A DNA stretch of 64,000 nucleotides from Sagittula stellata E-37 (GTDB lineage: Bacteria > Pseudomonadota > Alphaproteobacteria > Rhodobacterales > Rhodobacteraceae): assembly GCF_039724765.1 (NCBI RefSeq), contig NZ_CP155729.1, forward strand, positions 2,613,501-2,677,500, written 5' to 3'. Of the stretch, positions 9,707 to 18,909 are shown piece by piece. How positions within the stretch are numbered: the stretch's first letter is position 1; the number at the start of each line of letters is the position of its first letter. The translations under genes and the position numbers were made by a program. The notes beneath the pieces were generated by a model. The model searched no databases, was not told the origin of the DNA, and was given only the letters and a program-made list of their open reading frames with translations.

Positions 9707-9941
9707 GAGCGGGGGATAACCCGGCCGACATACTTGGAATCCCAAGTTTACGCTCTTTTAACCTAAGTTAACGTGTTTTGGTGTGGCACCTATGTGACGT
9801 GCAAGCGCGTGACGCGGGGGAATGGACAGCGACTCATGCACAGGGCCGCGTACGCCGCCAATTCGCGGGCGCGCGGCGATTTGTGGTAAAGCATATCTAG
9901 GGGGGCTGGCGCCCTGTGCGCAGCGACGCAGCGGGGCGAAA

Positions 9942-10018
9942 TGGTCGGGGCGGCGAGATTCGAACTCACGACCTTCTGTACCCAAAACAGACGCGCTACC
10001 AGGCTGCGCCACGCCCCG
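9942..10018 (-). tRNA. tRNA-Pro (anticodon TGG)
   Basis: A 77-base tRNA on the minus strand with the CCA end encoded. The acceptor stem CGGGGCG pairs with CGCCCCG, the D arm is GCGCAGCCTGGTAGCGC, the anticodon loop TTTGGGT gives UGG, and the T arm carries GTTCGAATC. All stems close. UGG reads proline codons CCA and CCG (and others through wobble). Confidence 0.95.
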
Positions 10019-10085
10019 ACAGCGAGGGGAATAGCGATCCCCCGCAGCAAAGAAAAGCCCCTATCTGGACCGTTCGCAGATTGTA

Positions 10086-10613
10086 TCAGTTACAGGGCCA
10101 GGCGGCGTCCGCGATGGCGGGATGACGCAGTTCGGTACCGGGACCGATCCCCAGCATCCTGGCCATGCCGCCGTTGATTTCCAGCACGTACTGGATCTGT
10201 CCCTTGCCCGGGATCGAAGTCAGGTCGCCCGGGACGGCATTCGCGTGCACGTTCTGCACCACACCGCGCGCGTCGGCAAAGATCATGTCCAGAGGGATGA
10301 GCGTGTTCTTCATCCAGAAGGCCACGCGCTGCGGGCGGTCGTAGACGAAGAGCATGCCGTAGCTGGCGGGCATCTTCTTGACGAACATCAGACCCCGGTT
10401 GCGCTCTTTCGGGGTTGCGGCGAGATCGATTGAAAAGCGCGCCTGTCCAAAGTCGCCCCTGAGATAGAGCGTCCCGTCGCTGCAGGCGGGGGCGCCATCG
10501 GCGCGCACACTTCCCGGAAGGATGGCGACCAGAGCGGCCAGCGCCACAAACACGGCGGCCAGAACGGACCGGGCACGGCGCAGGATGCATCGGGGCGACG
10601 ACGCCCGGTTCAT
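10086..10613 (-). CDS. DUF192 family secreted protein
   Basis: A 175-residue protein starting MNRASSPRC at 10613, whose ATG overlaps the stop of the upstream cold-shock gene (ATGA). An N-terminal signal segment (VLAAVFVALAALVAILPGSVRADG) precedes a DUF192 domain with the family hallmarks RNRGLMFVKKMP, GMLFVYDRPQRVAFWMKNTLIPLDMIF and the C-terminal YVLEINGG. The family is widespread and of unknown biochemical function; it is probably periplasmic here. Coupled translation with a cold-shock protein is common to Rhodobacterales and suggests shared expression rather than shared function. Confidence 0.88.
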   Translation of the reverse strand: MNRASSPRCILRRARSVLAAVFVALAALVAILPGSVRADGAPACSDGTLYLRGDFGQARFSIDLAATPKERNRGLMFVKKMPASYGMLFVYDRPQRVAFWMKNTLIPLDMIFADARGVVQNVHANAVPGDLTSIPGKGQIQYVLEINGGMARMLGIGPGTELRHPAIADAAWPCN

Positions 10614-11161
10614 TGGGTCAGAGCAGCTTCCCATGCGTTCACTTCCATGGCCATGCGTCCACGCCGTCCGTCGATCACCCGGATCGCAAGAGCTTCGCCC
10701 GGTTGCAGATCCGACAAACCGGAACGGCGGAGAACTTCAATATGAATGAACACATCATCGGGTTTTCCGAACACGTTTGCAAAGCCAAATCCCTTGGCCT
10801 TGTCGAACCATTTCACGCGCGCGGGTTCGAGTTCGGCGGCTTTCATCATCTCGGGATCGAGATGTTCGAAATCGGCAAGCGGGGCACCTTCGGTCGTTTC
10901 CGGAGGTTCGATCGACAGTACCTGAGTGGCCTGAACGCCGCGGTCGGTCCGCTGAACGAAGATCTCGATCAGGGCGCCATCGGCGACAGAGCTTTGTCCG
11001 AAGTTCCGCAGAACGTTGGCATGCAGCAGTATGTCGGGGCCGCCGGCGTCCGACACGACGAAACCGAACCCCTTCACCGGGTCGAACCACTTCACTTTCC
11101 CGACGACATGCCCGTCGTCACTTGGCTTGTTTTCCAACTCTTCTTCCCAAACGCATCTCAC
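10610..11161 (-). CDS. Cold-shock protein with two CSD domains
   Basis: A 183-residue protein with two cold-shock domains: the first near residues 20-85 (VGKVKWFDPVKGFGFV) and the second near 112-178 (ARVKWFDKAKGFGFA). Each has the RNP1-type KGFGF nucleic-acid binding motif; the second has FIHIEVLRRSG in place of the usual RNP2 VFVHFS. Double-CSD proteins are typical of alphaproteobacteria, where they act as RNA chaperones or regulators. The open frame begins with GTG at 11161; an internal start before the first domain is possible because the first 15 residues are acidic and not conserved-looking. The stop overlaps the DUF192 gene start. Confidence 0.9.
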   Translation of the reverse strand: MRCVWEEELENKPSDDGHVVGKVKWFDPVKGFGFVVSDAGGPDILLHANVLRNFGQSSVADGALIEIFVQRTDRGVQATQVLSIEPPETTEGAPLADFEHLDPEMMKAAELEPARVKWFDKAKGFGFANVFGKPDDVFIHIEVLRRSGLSDLQPGEALAIRVIDGRRGRMAMEVNAWEAALTQ

Positions 11162-11310
11162 GGCAACAGCCAGATTCTTGGAGCAAACACTGAGTCACAT
11201 TCAAGGCACGCAGAAGGCTGATTTGTGTCAGTTCCCCCTGATTTCCACGTTAAGTTGACCGTCAGAGCATTTGACGTCACGTGAAATGCCCCTTCACTGT
11301 CAGACATTTG

Positions 11311-11916
11311 TCATGGATTCAACCGCGTTGTCTCCCATTCACGTTGCCCGGGTTTCTTTATCCAGCGAAATCTATCATGCAGCCTAAATGCACCATCTGC
11401 CCAGAATTCTATCTCGCTCGGACGTATACGATATCCCCCCCAAAAGGGTGGTCTCTTGGGGTCCGTGCCGTGCCGGGCGGTGACTTTGGCGACTTCGGCG
11501 ACCAGTGCGGCGCGACTCGCCAGGGGCTGACTCTGGTGCGAGGCCCACGCCCCGAGGCGACTTTTTAGCGAGCGTGAGGCGTAATAGGCGTCGGCCTGGG
11601 GCCCCTCTACGCGGGTGACCGTGCCGCGCACGCGGACCTGGCGACGCAGCGATTTCCAGTGCATCACGAAGGCGGCCTTGCCCGCCCCTTCGATCTCGGA
11701 CGCCTTCACGCTTTCATAGTTCGTATAGAAGACGAAGGCGTCGTCCTCGATCTCCTTGAGCAGCACCATCCGAACGTTGGGCAGACCGTCGGCATCGACC
11801 GTCGCCATGGCGATGGCGTTTGGATCGTTGACCTCGGTCTTCTCCGCTTCGGCCAGCCAGCGCCGCGTCAGCTCGAAGGGATCGTCGCCCTTGAAAATAC
11901 CGTCTCTGTCGCTCAT
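11311..11916 (-). CDS. pdxH: Pyridoxamine 5'-phosphate oxidase
   Basis: A 201-residue flavoprotein that oxidises pyridoxine or pyridoxamine phosphate to pyridoxal phosphate with FMN and oxygen. Seen motifs are [18 protein letters not shown] (FMN-binding barrel), [29 protein letters not shown], and the C-terminal [20 protein letters not shown], which is close to the conserved PdxH end containing substrate-contact arginines. Length fits the family. It is transcribed alone, divergent from fabI with about 200 bases between them. Confidence 0.95.
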   Translation of the reverse strand: MSDRDGIFKGDDPFELTRRWLAEAEKTEVNDPNAIAMATVDADGLPNVRMVLLKEIEDDAFVFYTNYESVKASEIEGAGKAAFVMHWKSLRRQVRVRGTVTRVEGPQADAYYASRSLKSRLGAWASHQSQPLASRAALVAEVAKVTARHGTDPKRPPFWGGYRIRPSEIEFWADGAFRLHDRFRWIKKPGQREWETTRLNP

Positions 11917-12120
11917 CCGAAGTTCCCCTTTTTACTTCTGTTGTCTTTCGATGCGCCAACGCCCAAAGGCCCGTGAGGGCGCACTCCGGACCGTATCCGA
12001 TCCGCTCTGGCGCAGCCCGGAGGTCGCCACAAGTCGGGATTTCCCGTTCATGCGCCCTTGATGGCGCGATTTGTATCGCCTACACGACCATCCATTGTCG
12101 ATCTGGTGGAAGGGACTGTC

Positions 12121-12927
12121 ATGTCAAACGGGTTGATGGCTGGGAAACGCGGTCTCATCATGGGTCTGGCGAACGACAAGTCTATTGCCTGGGGCATTGC
12201 CAAGGCGCTGAGCGAAGCCGGTGCGGAGCTGGCTTTCTCCTACCAGGGCGAAGCACTGAAGAAGCGGGTCGATCCGCTGGCCGCGCAACTCGGCAGCCAG
12301 ATCGTCCTGCCCTGCGACGTGGGCGACGAAGGCTCCATCGACCTTCTGTTCAACGCCCTGGAAGAAGAATGGGGCGGGCTCGACTTTGTCGTTCATGCCA
12401 TCGGTTTCTCGGACAAGAACGAATTGCGCGGTCGCTATGTGGACACCACGCGCGGCAACTTCACCATGACGATGGATATCTCCGTCTACAGCTTTACCGC
12501 CGTGATGCAGCGCGCCGAGAAGCTGATGAAAAACGGTGGTGCTGCCGTGACGCTGACCTACTACGGCGCCGAACGGATCATGCCACACTATAACGTGATG
12601 GGTGTGGCGAAGGCGGCGCTGGAAGCGTCCGTGCGGTATCTCGCCGAGGACCTTGGCAAGGACGGCATCCGGGTCAACGCGATTTCAGCCGGGCCGATCA
12701 AGACGCTGGCCGCGTCCGGCATCGGCGACTTCCGCTACATCATGAAGTGGAACGAGTACAACTCGCCGCTGCGCCGCAATGTCAGCATCGACGACGTGGG
12801 CGGATCGGCGCTGTACCTGCTGTCCGACCTGTCGAACGGCGTGACCGGCGAGACGCACCATGTGGACAGCGGCTACCACGTCGTGGGTATGAAGGCGGTG
12901 GACGCACCCGACATCCAGAAGGGCTGA
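12121..12927 (+). CDS. fabI: Enoyl-[acyl-carrier-protein] reductase (NADH)
   Basis: A 268-residue short-chain reductase that completes each round of fatty acid elongation. The start MSNGLMAGKRGLIMG is preceded by GGAAGGGA. Seen motifs are the FabI nucleotide loop GLANDKSIAWGIAKALSEAGAELAFSYQG, the AIGFSDKNELRGRYVDTTR region, the catalytic Tyr-x6-Lys segment near NVMGVAKAALEASVRYLAEDLG, and SAGPIKTLAASGI. All match FabI rather than other SDR families. A hairpin follows at 12953. FabI is the target of triclosan-type inhibitors in other bacteria. Confidence 0.95.
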   Translation: MSNGLMAGKRGLIMGLANDKSIAWGIAKALSEAGAELAFSYQGEALKKRVDPLAAQLGSQIVLPCDVGDEGSIDLLFNALEEEWGGLDFVVHAIGFSDKNELRGRYVDTTRGNFTMTMDISVYSFTAVMQRAEKLMKNGGAAVTLTYYGAERIMPHYNVMGVAKAALEASVRYLAEDLGKDGIRVNAISAGPIKTLAASGIGDFRYIMKWNEYNSPLRRNVSIDDVGGSALYLLSDLSNGVTGETHHVDSGYHVVGMKAVDAPDIQKG

Positions 12928-12952
12928 GGTCCGCAGGGTTTCCGATGTTGGC

Positions 12953-12974
12953 CGGGCGTCCGCAAGGGCGCCCG
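12953..12974 (+). terminator. Probable terminator of fabI
   Basis: A 9-bp stem with one G-U pair (12953-12961 with 12966-12974) and a GCAA loop, followed by a weak T-containing stretch, 25 bases after the fabI stop. Confidence 0.4.
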
Positions 12975-13080
12975 TTCGCGTTTGGCGGTCGTGCCACGCT
13001 GTCACAGGCGATAGCAGGCTTGCCCTTTGGCCCCGCCCTGCCCTATGACGCGGCCCAGACCGCATCCCGAGGAGTCCGCC

Positions 13081-13584
13081 ATGAACGACCGTCTGCCCCA
13101 TGAGAAAGGCTTTCACGTCAGCTGGGACCAGTTGCACCGCGATGCGCGCGCACTGGCATGGCGCCTGCAGGGGCAAGGCCCGGACGAAGGCGCATGGCGC
13201 GCGGTCGTGGCGATCACGCGTGGCGGCATGGCCCCGGCGATGATCGTGGCCCGCGAACTCGACATCCGCATGGTCGATACGATCAGCGTGAAAAGCTACA
13301 ACCACCAGACCCAGGCCGAGCCGCGCGTCATCAAGTCGCCCGACATGGACGTGATCGGAGACGGCACCGGGGTGTTGGTGGTCGACGATCTGGTGGACAC
13401 CGGCCGGACGCTGGAAGTGGTGCGCAGCCATATGCCCAAGGCGCATGTCGCCACGGTCTATGCCAAGCCGCAGGGCCGCCCGCAGGTGGATACCTTCATC
13501 ACCGAAGTCAGCCAGGACACCTGGATCTTCTTCCCGTGGGACATGGCCCTGCAATACGTCAAACCCTATCGCGGCGACGACTGA
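13081..13584 (+). CDS. gpt: Xanthine phosphoribosyltransferase
   Basis: A 167-residue purine salvage enzyme that joins xanthine (or guanine) to phosphoribosyl pyrophosphate. The start [21 protein letters not shown] follows CGAGGAG. The PRPP-binding motif is [13 protein letters not shown] (about residues 98-110), and [19 protein letters not shown] and the aromatic end [13 protein letters not shown] are typical of the Gpt family. It is a stand-alone gene between fabI and an aminotransferase gene. Confidence 0.92.
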   Translation: MNDRLPHEKGFHVSWDQLHRDARALAWRLQGQGPDEGAWRAVVAITRGGMAPAMIVARELDIRMVDTISVKSYNHQTQAEPRVIKSPDMDVIGDGTGVLVVDDLVDTGRTLEVVRSHMPKAHVATVYAKPQGRPQVDTFITEVSQDTWIFFPWDMALQYVKPYRGDD

Positions 13585-13704
13585 CACGGGCGGCGGGCGC
13601 TGTCGAAACGGGCTGTGACGGTCTCGGTCGGGTTCCGCGCCACGGCCGCGCTTGCGCCTCCGGTCCGGCCTGTTAGCCTTGCCGCGAACAATCGCAGGCG
13701 CACC

Positions 13705-14892
13705 ATGACCACCCGTACCGAAGCCACATTCTTTCCGCCGATCCCGGAGGCGCAGCGCTGGCTGCGGGGCGTGGAGTTTCCCGCCGACCGGCCCTTGCTG
13801 AACCTCGCACAGGCCGCGCCCGCCGATCCGCCGCCGTCCGCGTTGCGGCGCGCCATGGCGGAGTTCATCGAAGTGCCGTCGAGCCATCTTTACGGGCCAG
13901 TTCTGGGACACCCGGACCTGCGCGCCGCGCTGGCAGAGGACTGGGCGCGCCATTACGGCGGCACGGTCGAGGCAGCCCAGGTGGGCATCACCGCAGGCTG
14001 CAACCAGGCCTTCGCCGCGACCCTGTCGGCACTGACCACGGAAGGCGATGAAGTCATCGTCCCAACCCCTTGGTATTTCAATCATAAAATGTGGCTGGAC
14101 ATGTCGGGCGTGGTGGCTGTTCCGCTGCCCACCGACGACACGCTTCTTCCCGATCCGGAGGCCGCCCGCGCGCTTATCACGCCACGCACGAGGGCCATTT
14201 CCATCGTGACGCCGAACAACCCGGCCGGGGTTGAGTATCCGGCGGAGACGCTCTCGGCGCTGTTCGACCTGTGCCGCGAGGCCGGGATTAGGCTGATCGT
14301 GGACGAGACCTACCGGGATTTCGCGACACGGACCGGCGCGCCGCACGACCTGCTGTCCCGCCCCGACTGGTCCGATACGCTGATCCAGCTCTACAGTTTT
14401 TCAAAGGCCTACCGGCTGACCGGCCATCGCGTCGGCGCGGTGATCGGCGATGCGGACCTGCTGCACCAGATCGAGAAGTTCCAGGACACCGTGGCAATCT
14501 GCGCGCCTTCGCTGGGCCAGATGGCGGCGCTGCACGGGTTGCAGACGCTGGCGCAATGGAAGGCCGAACAGCGCGACGAGATCCTCGCCCGCCGCGCCGC
14601 TCTGGCCGAGGCGTTCGGCCCGCTGGAGGCGAAGGGCTGGCGGCTGAAGGGCTTGGGCGCGTACTTTGCCTATGTCGAGCATCCCTTTGCCATGGGCGCC
14701 GCCGAACTGGCGCCGCTTCTGGTCCGAGAGGCGGGTGTGCTGATCCTGCCCGCGACCATGTTCACGCCGCCGGAGGACCCCTCTGGCGACCGGCATTTCC
14801 GCATCGCTTTCGCCAATGCCGGAGCCGACAGCCTGCGCGCCCTCTGCACGCGGCTGGCCGCACTGGACCTGCCCCCCTTGCAGCCCCTGTGA
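13705..14892 (+). CDS. PLP-dependent aminotransferase, class I/II
   Basis: A 395-residue fold-type I aminotransferase. The start MTTRTEATFFPPIPEAQRWL is placed at 13705, past a longer open frame with no ribosome site. Motifs are GITAGCNQAFAATLSAL, PNNPAGVEYPAETL, IVDETYRDF (PLP-contact Asp and Tyr) and YSFSKAYRLTGHRVGA, whose lysine holds pyridoxal phosphate. The donor and acceptor cannot be told from sequence; related proteins are annotated as aspartate- or alanine-like aminotransferases. It reads in the same direction as the foldase and trpE genes that follow, 43 bases upstream. Confidence 0.88.
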   Translation: MTTRTEATFFPPIPEAQRWLRGVEFPADRPLLNLAQAAPADPPPSALRRAMAEFIEVPSSHLYGPVLGHPDLRAALAEDWARHYGGTVEAAQVGITAGCNQAFAATLSALTTEGDEVIVPTPWYFNHKMWLDMSGVVAVPLPTDDTLLPDPEAARALITPRTRAISIVTPNNPAGVEYPAETLSALFDLCREAGIRLIVDETYRDFATRTGAPHDLLSRPDWSDTLIQLYSFSKAYRLTGHRVGAVIGDADLLHQIEKFQDTVAICAPSLGQMAALHGLQTLAQWKAEQRDEILARRAALAEAFGPLEAKGWRLKGLGAYFAYVEHPFAMGAAELAPLLVREAGVLILPATMFTPPEDPSGDRHFRIAFANAGADSLRALCTRLAALDLPPLQPL

Positions 14893-14935
14893 CCCCGGTT
14901 TAGACACTCCCGAACCAGCGCGGAGGGGTTAGGCC

Positions 14936-16783
14936 ATGAGCAAGAAAAAAGGCGGCGTCGGCAGGACAGGCGGGTACATCCTGCTGGGTCTGCTGCTCCT
15001 CGGTCTGGGCGGTTTCGGGGCCACCAATTTCGGCGGCAGCGTGTCCAGCATCGGCAAGGTCGGCGAGGCGGAGATCCCGGCCTCCGACTATTTCCGCGCC
15101 ATGCAGCAGGAGATACGCGCCGTGCAGACCCAGACCGGTCAGGCGCTGAGCATGCAGCAGGCGCGCGCCATGGGCATTCCCGACATGGTTCTGAGCCGCG
15201 TGGTCACCACGGCCGCGCTTGAGAACGAAGCCGCGCAGCTTGGCATTTCGGTCGGCGACGAACGGTTGGCACAGGACCTGCGAGAAATCCCCGCCTTCCA
15301 GGGGATCGACGGCAGCTTCGACCGCGAGTCCTACCGGCTGGCCCTGCAGGGTGCCGGCTTCTCGGAGCGCGAATTCGAGGAACAGCTTCGTGCCGAGAGT
15401 GCCTCGACCTTGCTGCAAAACGCGATCCAGGCAGGGGTTGCCCTGCCGCCGGTCTATGCGCAGACGCTGGTGTCCTACACGGGCGAGCGCCGCGCTTTCA
15501 CCTGGGCCGAGCTCGGGTCCGAGCAGCTGTCGACCGGCCTTCCGATCCCGACCGACGAAGAACTGCAGACGTTCTACGACGAGAACATCGACCGCTACAC
15601 CCGTCCGACGACGCGCAAGATCACCTATGCGTGGCTGACGCCGGCGATGATCGTGGACACCGTCGAGGTGCCCGAGGACATGCTGCGCGCGACCTACGAC
15701 GAGCGCTCGTCCGAGTTCAACCTGCCGGAGCGGCGTCTCGTGGAACGGCTGGTCTATTCGTCCGAAGAGGCCGCGCAGGACGCCGCCGCGCGCGTCGCCA
15801 ATGGCGACGTGCCGTTCGAGACGCTGGTGAGGGAGCGCGGGCTGGACATTGCCGACACCGACATGGGCGACGTGACCGAGGCCTCGCTGGGCGCGGCGGG
15901 TGAAACCGTCTTTGCCGCCGAGGTGGGGGACGTCGTGCAGGCGCCGTCCGACCTCGGGCCGGCGCTGTACCGGGTGAACGCCGTTCTGGCGGCGCAAGAT
16001 ACCAGTTTCGAAGAGGCCATTCCGCAGATGCGCGACACGCTGGCGCTGGCGCAGGCCCGCCGGGTGATCGAGGGGCTTGCCAACCAACTCGACGACGAAC
16101 TGGCCGCGGGCGCGACGCTCGAAGACCTTGCCGGCGATACCGAGATGGAGCTGGGGCAGATCGACTGGACCTCGGCCAGCAGCGACGGCATCGCGGGCTA
16201 CGAAGCCTTCAATACGGCTGCGGCGGAGGCGGAGACCGGCGATTACCCGGCCATCGCCGAACTGGGCGACGGCGGACTGTTTGCGCTGCGCCTGGACGAG
16301 ATACAGGAGGCCGCCCCCTACCCGTTCGCCGACGTCCGTGCCCGTGTCGAACAGGATTGGGAGGCCGACGCCCGCGCCACCGCGCTGGCCGATCAGGCCG
16401 AGGCACTGGCCAACCAGTTGTCCGGCGACACCGGGTTCGACGATCTGAACCTTCGTTCGAGGACCGTTGCCGAAGGCCTGACCCGCAACGCAAACGACGA
16501 CAACGTGCCGCCAGCGGTGCTGGCACAGGTCTTCACCATGTCCGAAGGCGATGCCGCCGCCGTCAAGGGCGCGGGCACGGCCTATGTGGTGCGCCTCGAC
16601 GACATCATCGAGGTCGACCCCGAAGACGAGACCGTCCGCCAGTTCCGCCAGCTTTTCGCGCAACAGGCCGATCAGGATGTGAGCCAGGACCTGTTCCGGG
16701 CGCTTGCGCAGGACATCCAGGCCCGCGCCGGTGTCGAGATCGACCAGGCGGCGGTCAACGCCGTCCTCGCCAACTTCCAGTAA
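14936..16783 (+). CDS. Parvulin-type peptidyl-prolyl isomerase / periplasmic foldase (PpiD-like)
   Basis: A 615-residue membrane-anchored foldase. After a basic start (MSKKKGGVGRTGG) comes one transmembrane segment (YILLGLLLLGLGGFGATNFGG, residues 15-35), then an N-terminal SurA-like helical domain (about 40-160), a parvulin domain near 255-350 (RRLVERLVYSSEEAAQDAAARV...FETLVRERGLDIADTDMG) and a long C-terminal part. This is the PpiD arrangement: an inner-membrane anchor with chaperone domains in the periplasm that help outer-membrane proteins fold. The stop is 13 bases before trpE, so the two genes are likely cotranscribed, an arrangement seen in other Rhodobacterales. Confidence 0.88.
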   Translation: MSKKKGGVGRTGGYILLGLLLLGLGGFGATNFGGSVSSIGKVGEAEIPASDYFRAMQQEIRAVQTQTGQALSMQQARAMGIPDMVLSRVVTTAALENEAAQLGISVGDERLAQDLREIPAFQGIDGSFDRESYRLALQGAGFSEREFEEQLRAESASTLLQNAIQAGVALPPVYAQTLVSYTGERRAFTWAELGSEQLSTGLPIPTDEELQTFYDENIDRYTRPTTRKITYAWLTPAMIVDTVEVPEDMLRATYDERSSEFNLPERRLVERLVYSSEEAAQDAAARVANGDVPFETLVRERGLDIADTDMGDVTEASLGAAGETVFAAEVGDVVQAPSDLGPALYRVNAVLAAQDTSFEEAIPQMRDTLALAQARRVIEGLANQLDDELAAGATLEDLAGDTEMELGQIDWTSASSDGIAGYEAFNTAAAEAETGDYPAIAELGDGGLFALRLDEIQEAAPYPFADVRARVEQDWEADARATALADQAEALANQLSGDTGFDDLNLRSRTVAEGLTRNANDDNVPPAVLAQVFTMSEGDAAAVKGAGTAYVVRLDDIIEVDPEDETVRQFRQLFAQQADQDVSQDLFRALAQDIQARAGVEIDQAAVNAVLANFQ

Positions 16784-16796
16784 GGCGCCCGAACCC

Positions 16797-18311
16797 ATGC
16801 CAACGCTCACCCCCGCCTTCGACGACTTCGCAACCCGTTACGCGGCGGGGGAGAACCAGATCGTCTACACCCGGCTGGCCGCCGACCTCGACACGCCCGT
16901 GTCGCTGATGCTGAAGCTGACCGGCGCGGCCAAGGACACTTTCGTCCTCGAATCCGTCACTGGCGGAGAGGTGCGCGGGCGCTACTCGATGATCGGCATG
17001 AAACCGGATCTCGTCTGGCAGTGTCATGGCGACAAGGCGCGGATCAACCGTCATGCCCGGTTCGACCCCGACGCGTTCGAACCGATGGAGGCCGACCCTC
17101 TGACCGCCCTGCGCGCCGTGCTGGCGGAATCGAGGATCGAATTGCCGGAGGACCTGCCGCAGGCCGCCGCCGGTCTGTTCGGCTATCTCGGCTATGACAT
17201 GATCCGACTGGTCGAGCGTCTGCCGGACGTGAACCCCGACCCGCTGGGCCTGCCCGATGCGGTTCTGATGCGCCCCTCCGTCGTGGCGGTGCTGGACGGT
17301 GTGAAGGGCGAAGTCACCGTGGTCTCGCCCGCATGGGTGCAGGACGGTGTCCCTGCCCGCGCCGCCTATGCGCAGGCGGCGGAACGTGTGATGGATGCGG
17401 TGCGCGACCTCGAACGCGCCATGCCGCAGGCCAGCCGTGACCTTGGCGAAGCCGCCGATCTGGGTGAGCCTGTCTCGAACTTCACGCGAGAGGAATACAA
17501 GGGCGCAGTCGACAAGGCCAAGGAGTACATCAAGGCGGGCGACATCTTCCAGGTGGTGCCGTCCCAGCGCTGGACACAGGACTTCCCACTGCCGCCGTTC
17601 ACCCTGTATCGCTCGCTGCGGCGCACCAACCCGTCGCCTTTCATGTTCTACTTCAACTTCGGTGGCTTCCAGGTGATCGGCGCATCGCCCGAGATCCTCG
17701 TCCGTGTGTTTGGCAGCGAGGTGACGATCCGCCCCATCGCGGGCACCCGTCCACGCGGCGCCACGCCTGAAGAGGACAACGCGCTGGAGGCCGACCTGCT
17801 GGCGGACAAGAAGGAGCTGGCCGAACACCTCATGCTGCTCGACCTCGGGCGCAACGACACTGGCCGCGTGTCGAAGATCGGCACCGTCCGCCCGACCGAA
17901 CAGTTCATCATCGAACGCTACAGCCACGTGATGCACATCGTCTCGAACGTGGTAGGCGAGTTGTCGGAGGAGCACGACGCCCTCTCCGCCCTTCTGGCGG
18001 GCCTGCCTGCGGGCACGGTCAGCGGCGCGCCGAAGGTCCGCGCGATGGAGATCATCGACGAACTGGAGCCGGAAAAGCGCGGTGTCTATGGCGGCGGCGT
18101 AGGGTATTTCAGCGCCGGTGGCGACATGGACATGTGCATCGCCCTGCGGACCGCCATTGTGAAGGACCAGAAACTGTACATCCAGGCGGGTGGCGGCGTG
18201 GTCTACGACAGCGACCCAGAGGCCGAGTACATGGAGACCGTGCACAAGTCGAACGCCATCCGGCGCGCGGCGGCGGACGCGGCACGCTTTACCGGCAACG
18301 GCAACAGCTGA
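16797..18311 (+). CDS. trpE: Anthranilate synthase component I
   Basis: A 504-residue enzyme that converts chorismate to anthranilate, the first step of tryptophan synthesis. It has the N-terminal tryptophan-sensing domain (DTPVSLMLKLTGAAKDTFVLESVTGGE; the LLES-type element) and the chorismate-binding catalytic half with PIAGTRPRGATPEEDNALEADLLADKKELAEHLMLLDLGRNDTGRVS, HIVSNVVGEL and GTVSGAPKVRAMEIIDELEPEKRGVYGG. The glutamine amidotransferase partner trpG is not adjacent, and the protein ends without a TrpG domain. Its position right after the foldase gene means it lacks a leader of its own. Confidence 0.96.
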   Translation: MPTLTPAFDDFATRYAAGENQIVYTRLAADLDTPVSLMLKLTGAAKDTFVLESVTGGEVRGRYSMIGMKPDLVWQCHGDKARINRHARFDPDAFEPMEADPLTALRAVLAESRIELPEDLPQAAAGLFGYLGYDMIRLVERLPDVNPDPLGLPDAVLMRPSVVAVLDGVKGEVTVVSPAWVQDGVPARAAYAQAAERVMDAVRDLERAMPQASRDLGEAADLGEPVSNFTREEYKGAVDKAKEYIKAGDIFQVVPSQRWTQDFPLPPFTLYRSLRRTNPSPFMFYFNFGGFQVIGASPEILVRVFGSEVTIRPIAGTRPRGATPEEDNALEADLLADKKELAEHLMLLDLGRNDTGRVSKIGTVRPTEQFIIERYSHVMHIVSNVVGELSEEHDALSALLAGLPAGTVSGAPKVRAMEIIDELEPEKRGVYGGGVGYFSAGGDMDMCIALRTAIVKDQKLYIQAGGGVVYDSDPEAEYMETVHKSNAIRRAAADAARFTGNGNS

Positions 18312-18389
18312 ACACGAGGACGGTCGGGGCGTTACGGCGCGTGCCGTGCGGCCCTCCTGTCCCGGTTCAGCCCGACGTCCATTCCCCGG

Positions 18390-18791
18390 TCAGGCCGCGG
18401 ACTCGCGGATACGTTCGATCATCGACCGCAGGCCATTGGACCGCTGCGCCGACAGATGGTCGTGCAGGCCGAGGCGACCGAGTTCCGCCCGCGCATCGAC
18501 GCCCGCGACCTCGCCCTCCGGCAGCCCATCGTATAGCTTGTGCAACAGGGCGATCAGCCCCTTGACGATCATGGCGTCGCTGTCGCCCTGGAACCGGAAC
18601 CGACCGTCCTCCGGCGCGATATGCAGCCAGACCTGACTGGCGCAACCGTCCACCTTCGTCGCGGGCACCTTCAGCGCGTCGGACATCGGCTCCATCGCCT
18701 TGCCCATCTCGATCACCATGCGGTAGCGATCTTCCCAATCCTCGAGGAACTCGAAATCCTCAACCACCTCTTCGAATGCCTCCTGGGCCAT
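18390..18791 (-). CDS. sufE: SufE family cysteine desulfuration protein
   Basis: A 133-residue protein that accepts sulfur from a cysteine desulfurase (SufS) for iron-sulfur cluster assembly. The hallmarks are FEFLEDWEDRYRMVIEMGKAMEPM at the N terminus and VDGCASQVWLHI, whose cysteine is the persulfide-carrying residue, followed by GDSDAMIVKGLIALLHKLYDG. It is transcribed alone, convergent with trpE. The rest of the suf genes are not in the window. Confidence 0.94.
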   Translation of the reverse strand: MAQEAFEEVVEDFEFLEDWEDRYRMVIEMGKAMEPMSDALKVPATKVDGCASQVWLHIAPEDGRFRFQGDSDAMIVKGLIALLHKLYDGLPEGEVAGVDARAELGRLGLHDHLSAQRSNGLRSMIERIRESAA

Positions 18792-18909
18792 GACACCACT
18801 CCTTTTCCCCCGCAGGTAAGCGCCCGCGCCGCAAAGGTCCAGCGCCTCGCAGGCTTTTCAAGCGCCTCCGGATGGGTTAACCGGGGAACACTCAGGCAAG
18901 AGGCACAAG

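Larger units (their letters stand above)
9333..9941. other. Long intergenic region between nrdJ and tRNA-Pro
   Basis: These 609 bases contain no convincing gene. Bases from about 9530 to 9790 are clearly more A+T rich than the surroundings. The region holds the NrdR-like palindrome (9477-9492), a half-site 32 bases further on, another partial match at 9562-9577, a perfect DnaA box (9698-9706) inside the inverted repeat GTTATCC/GGATAAC, and the short inverted repeat CTTGG/CCAAG at about 9734-9747. No cobalamin riboswitch was recognised. Confidence 0.6.

Noticed and set aside
9333..9760. A cobalamin riboswitch upstream of nrdJ
   Set aside because: Expected because the enzyme uses B12, but I could not find a B12-box-like GCCACTG element or a suitable fold.
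9758..10177. Small open frames overlapping tRNA-Pro on both strands
   Set aside because: They contain translated tRNA sequence and have no ribosome site.
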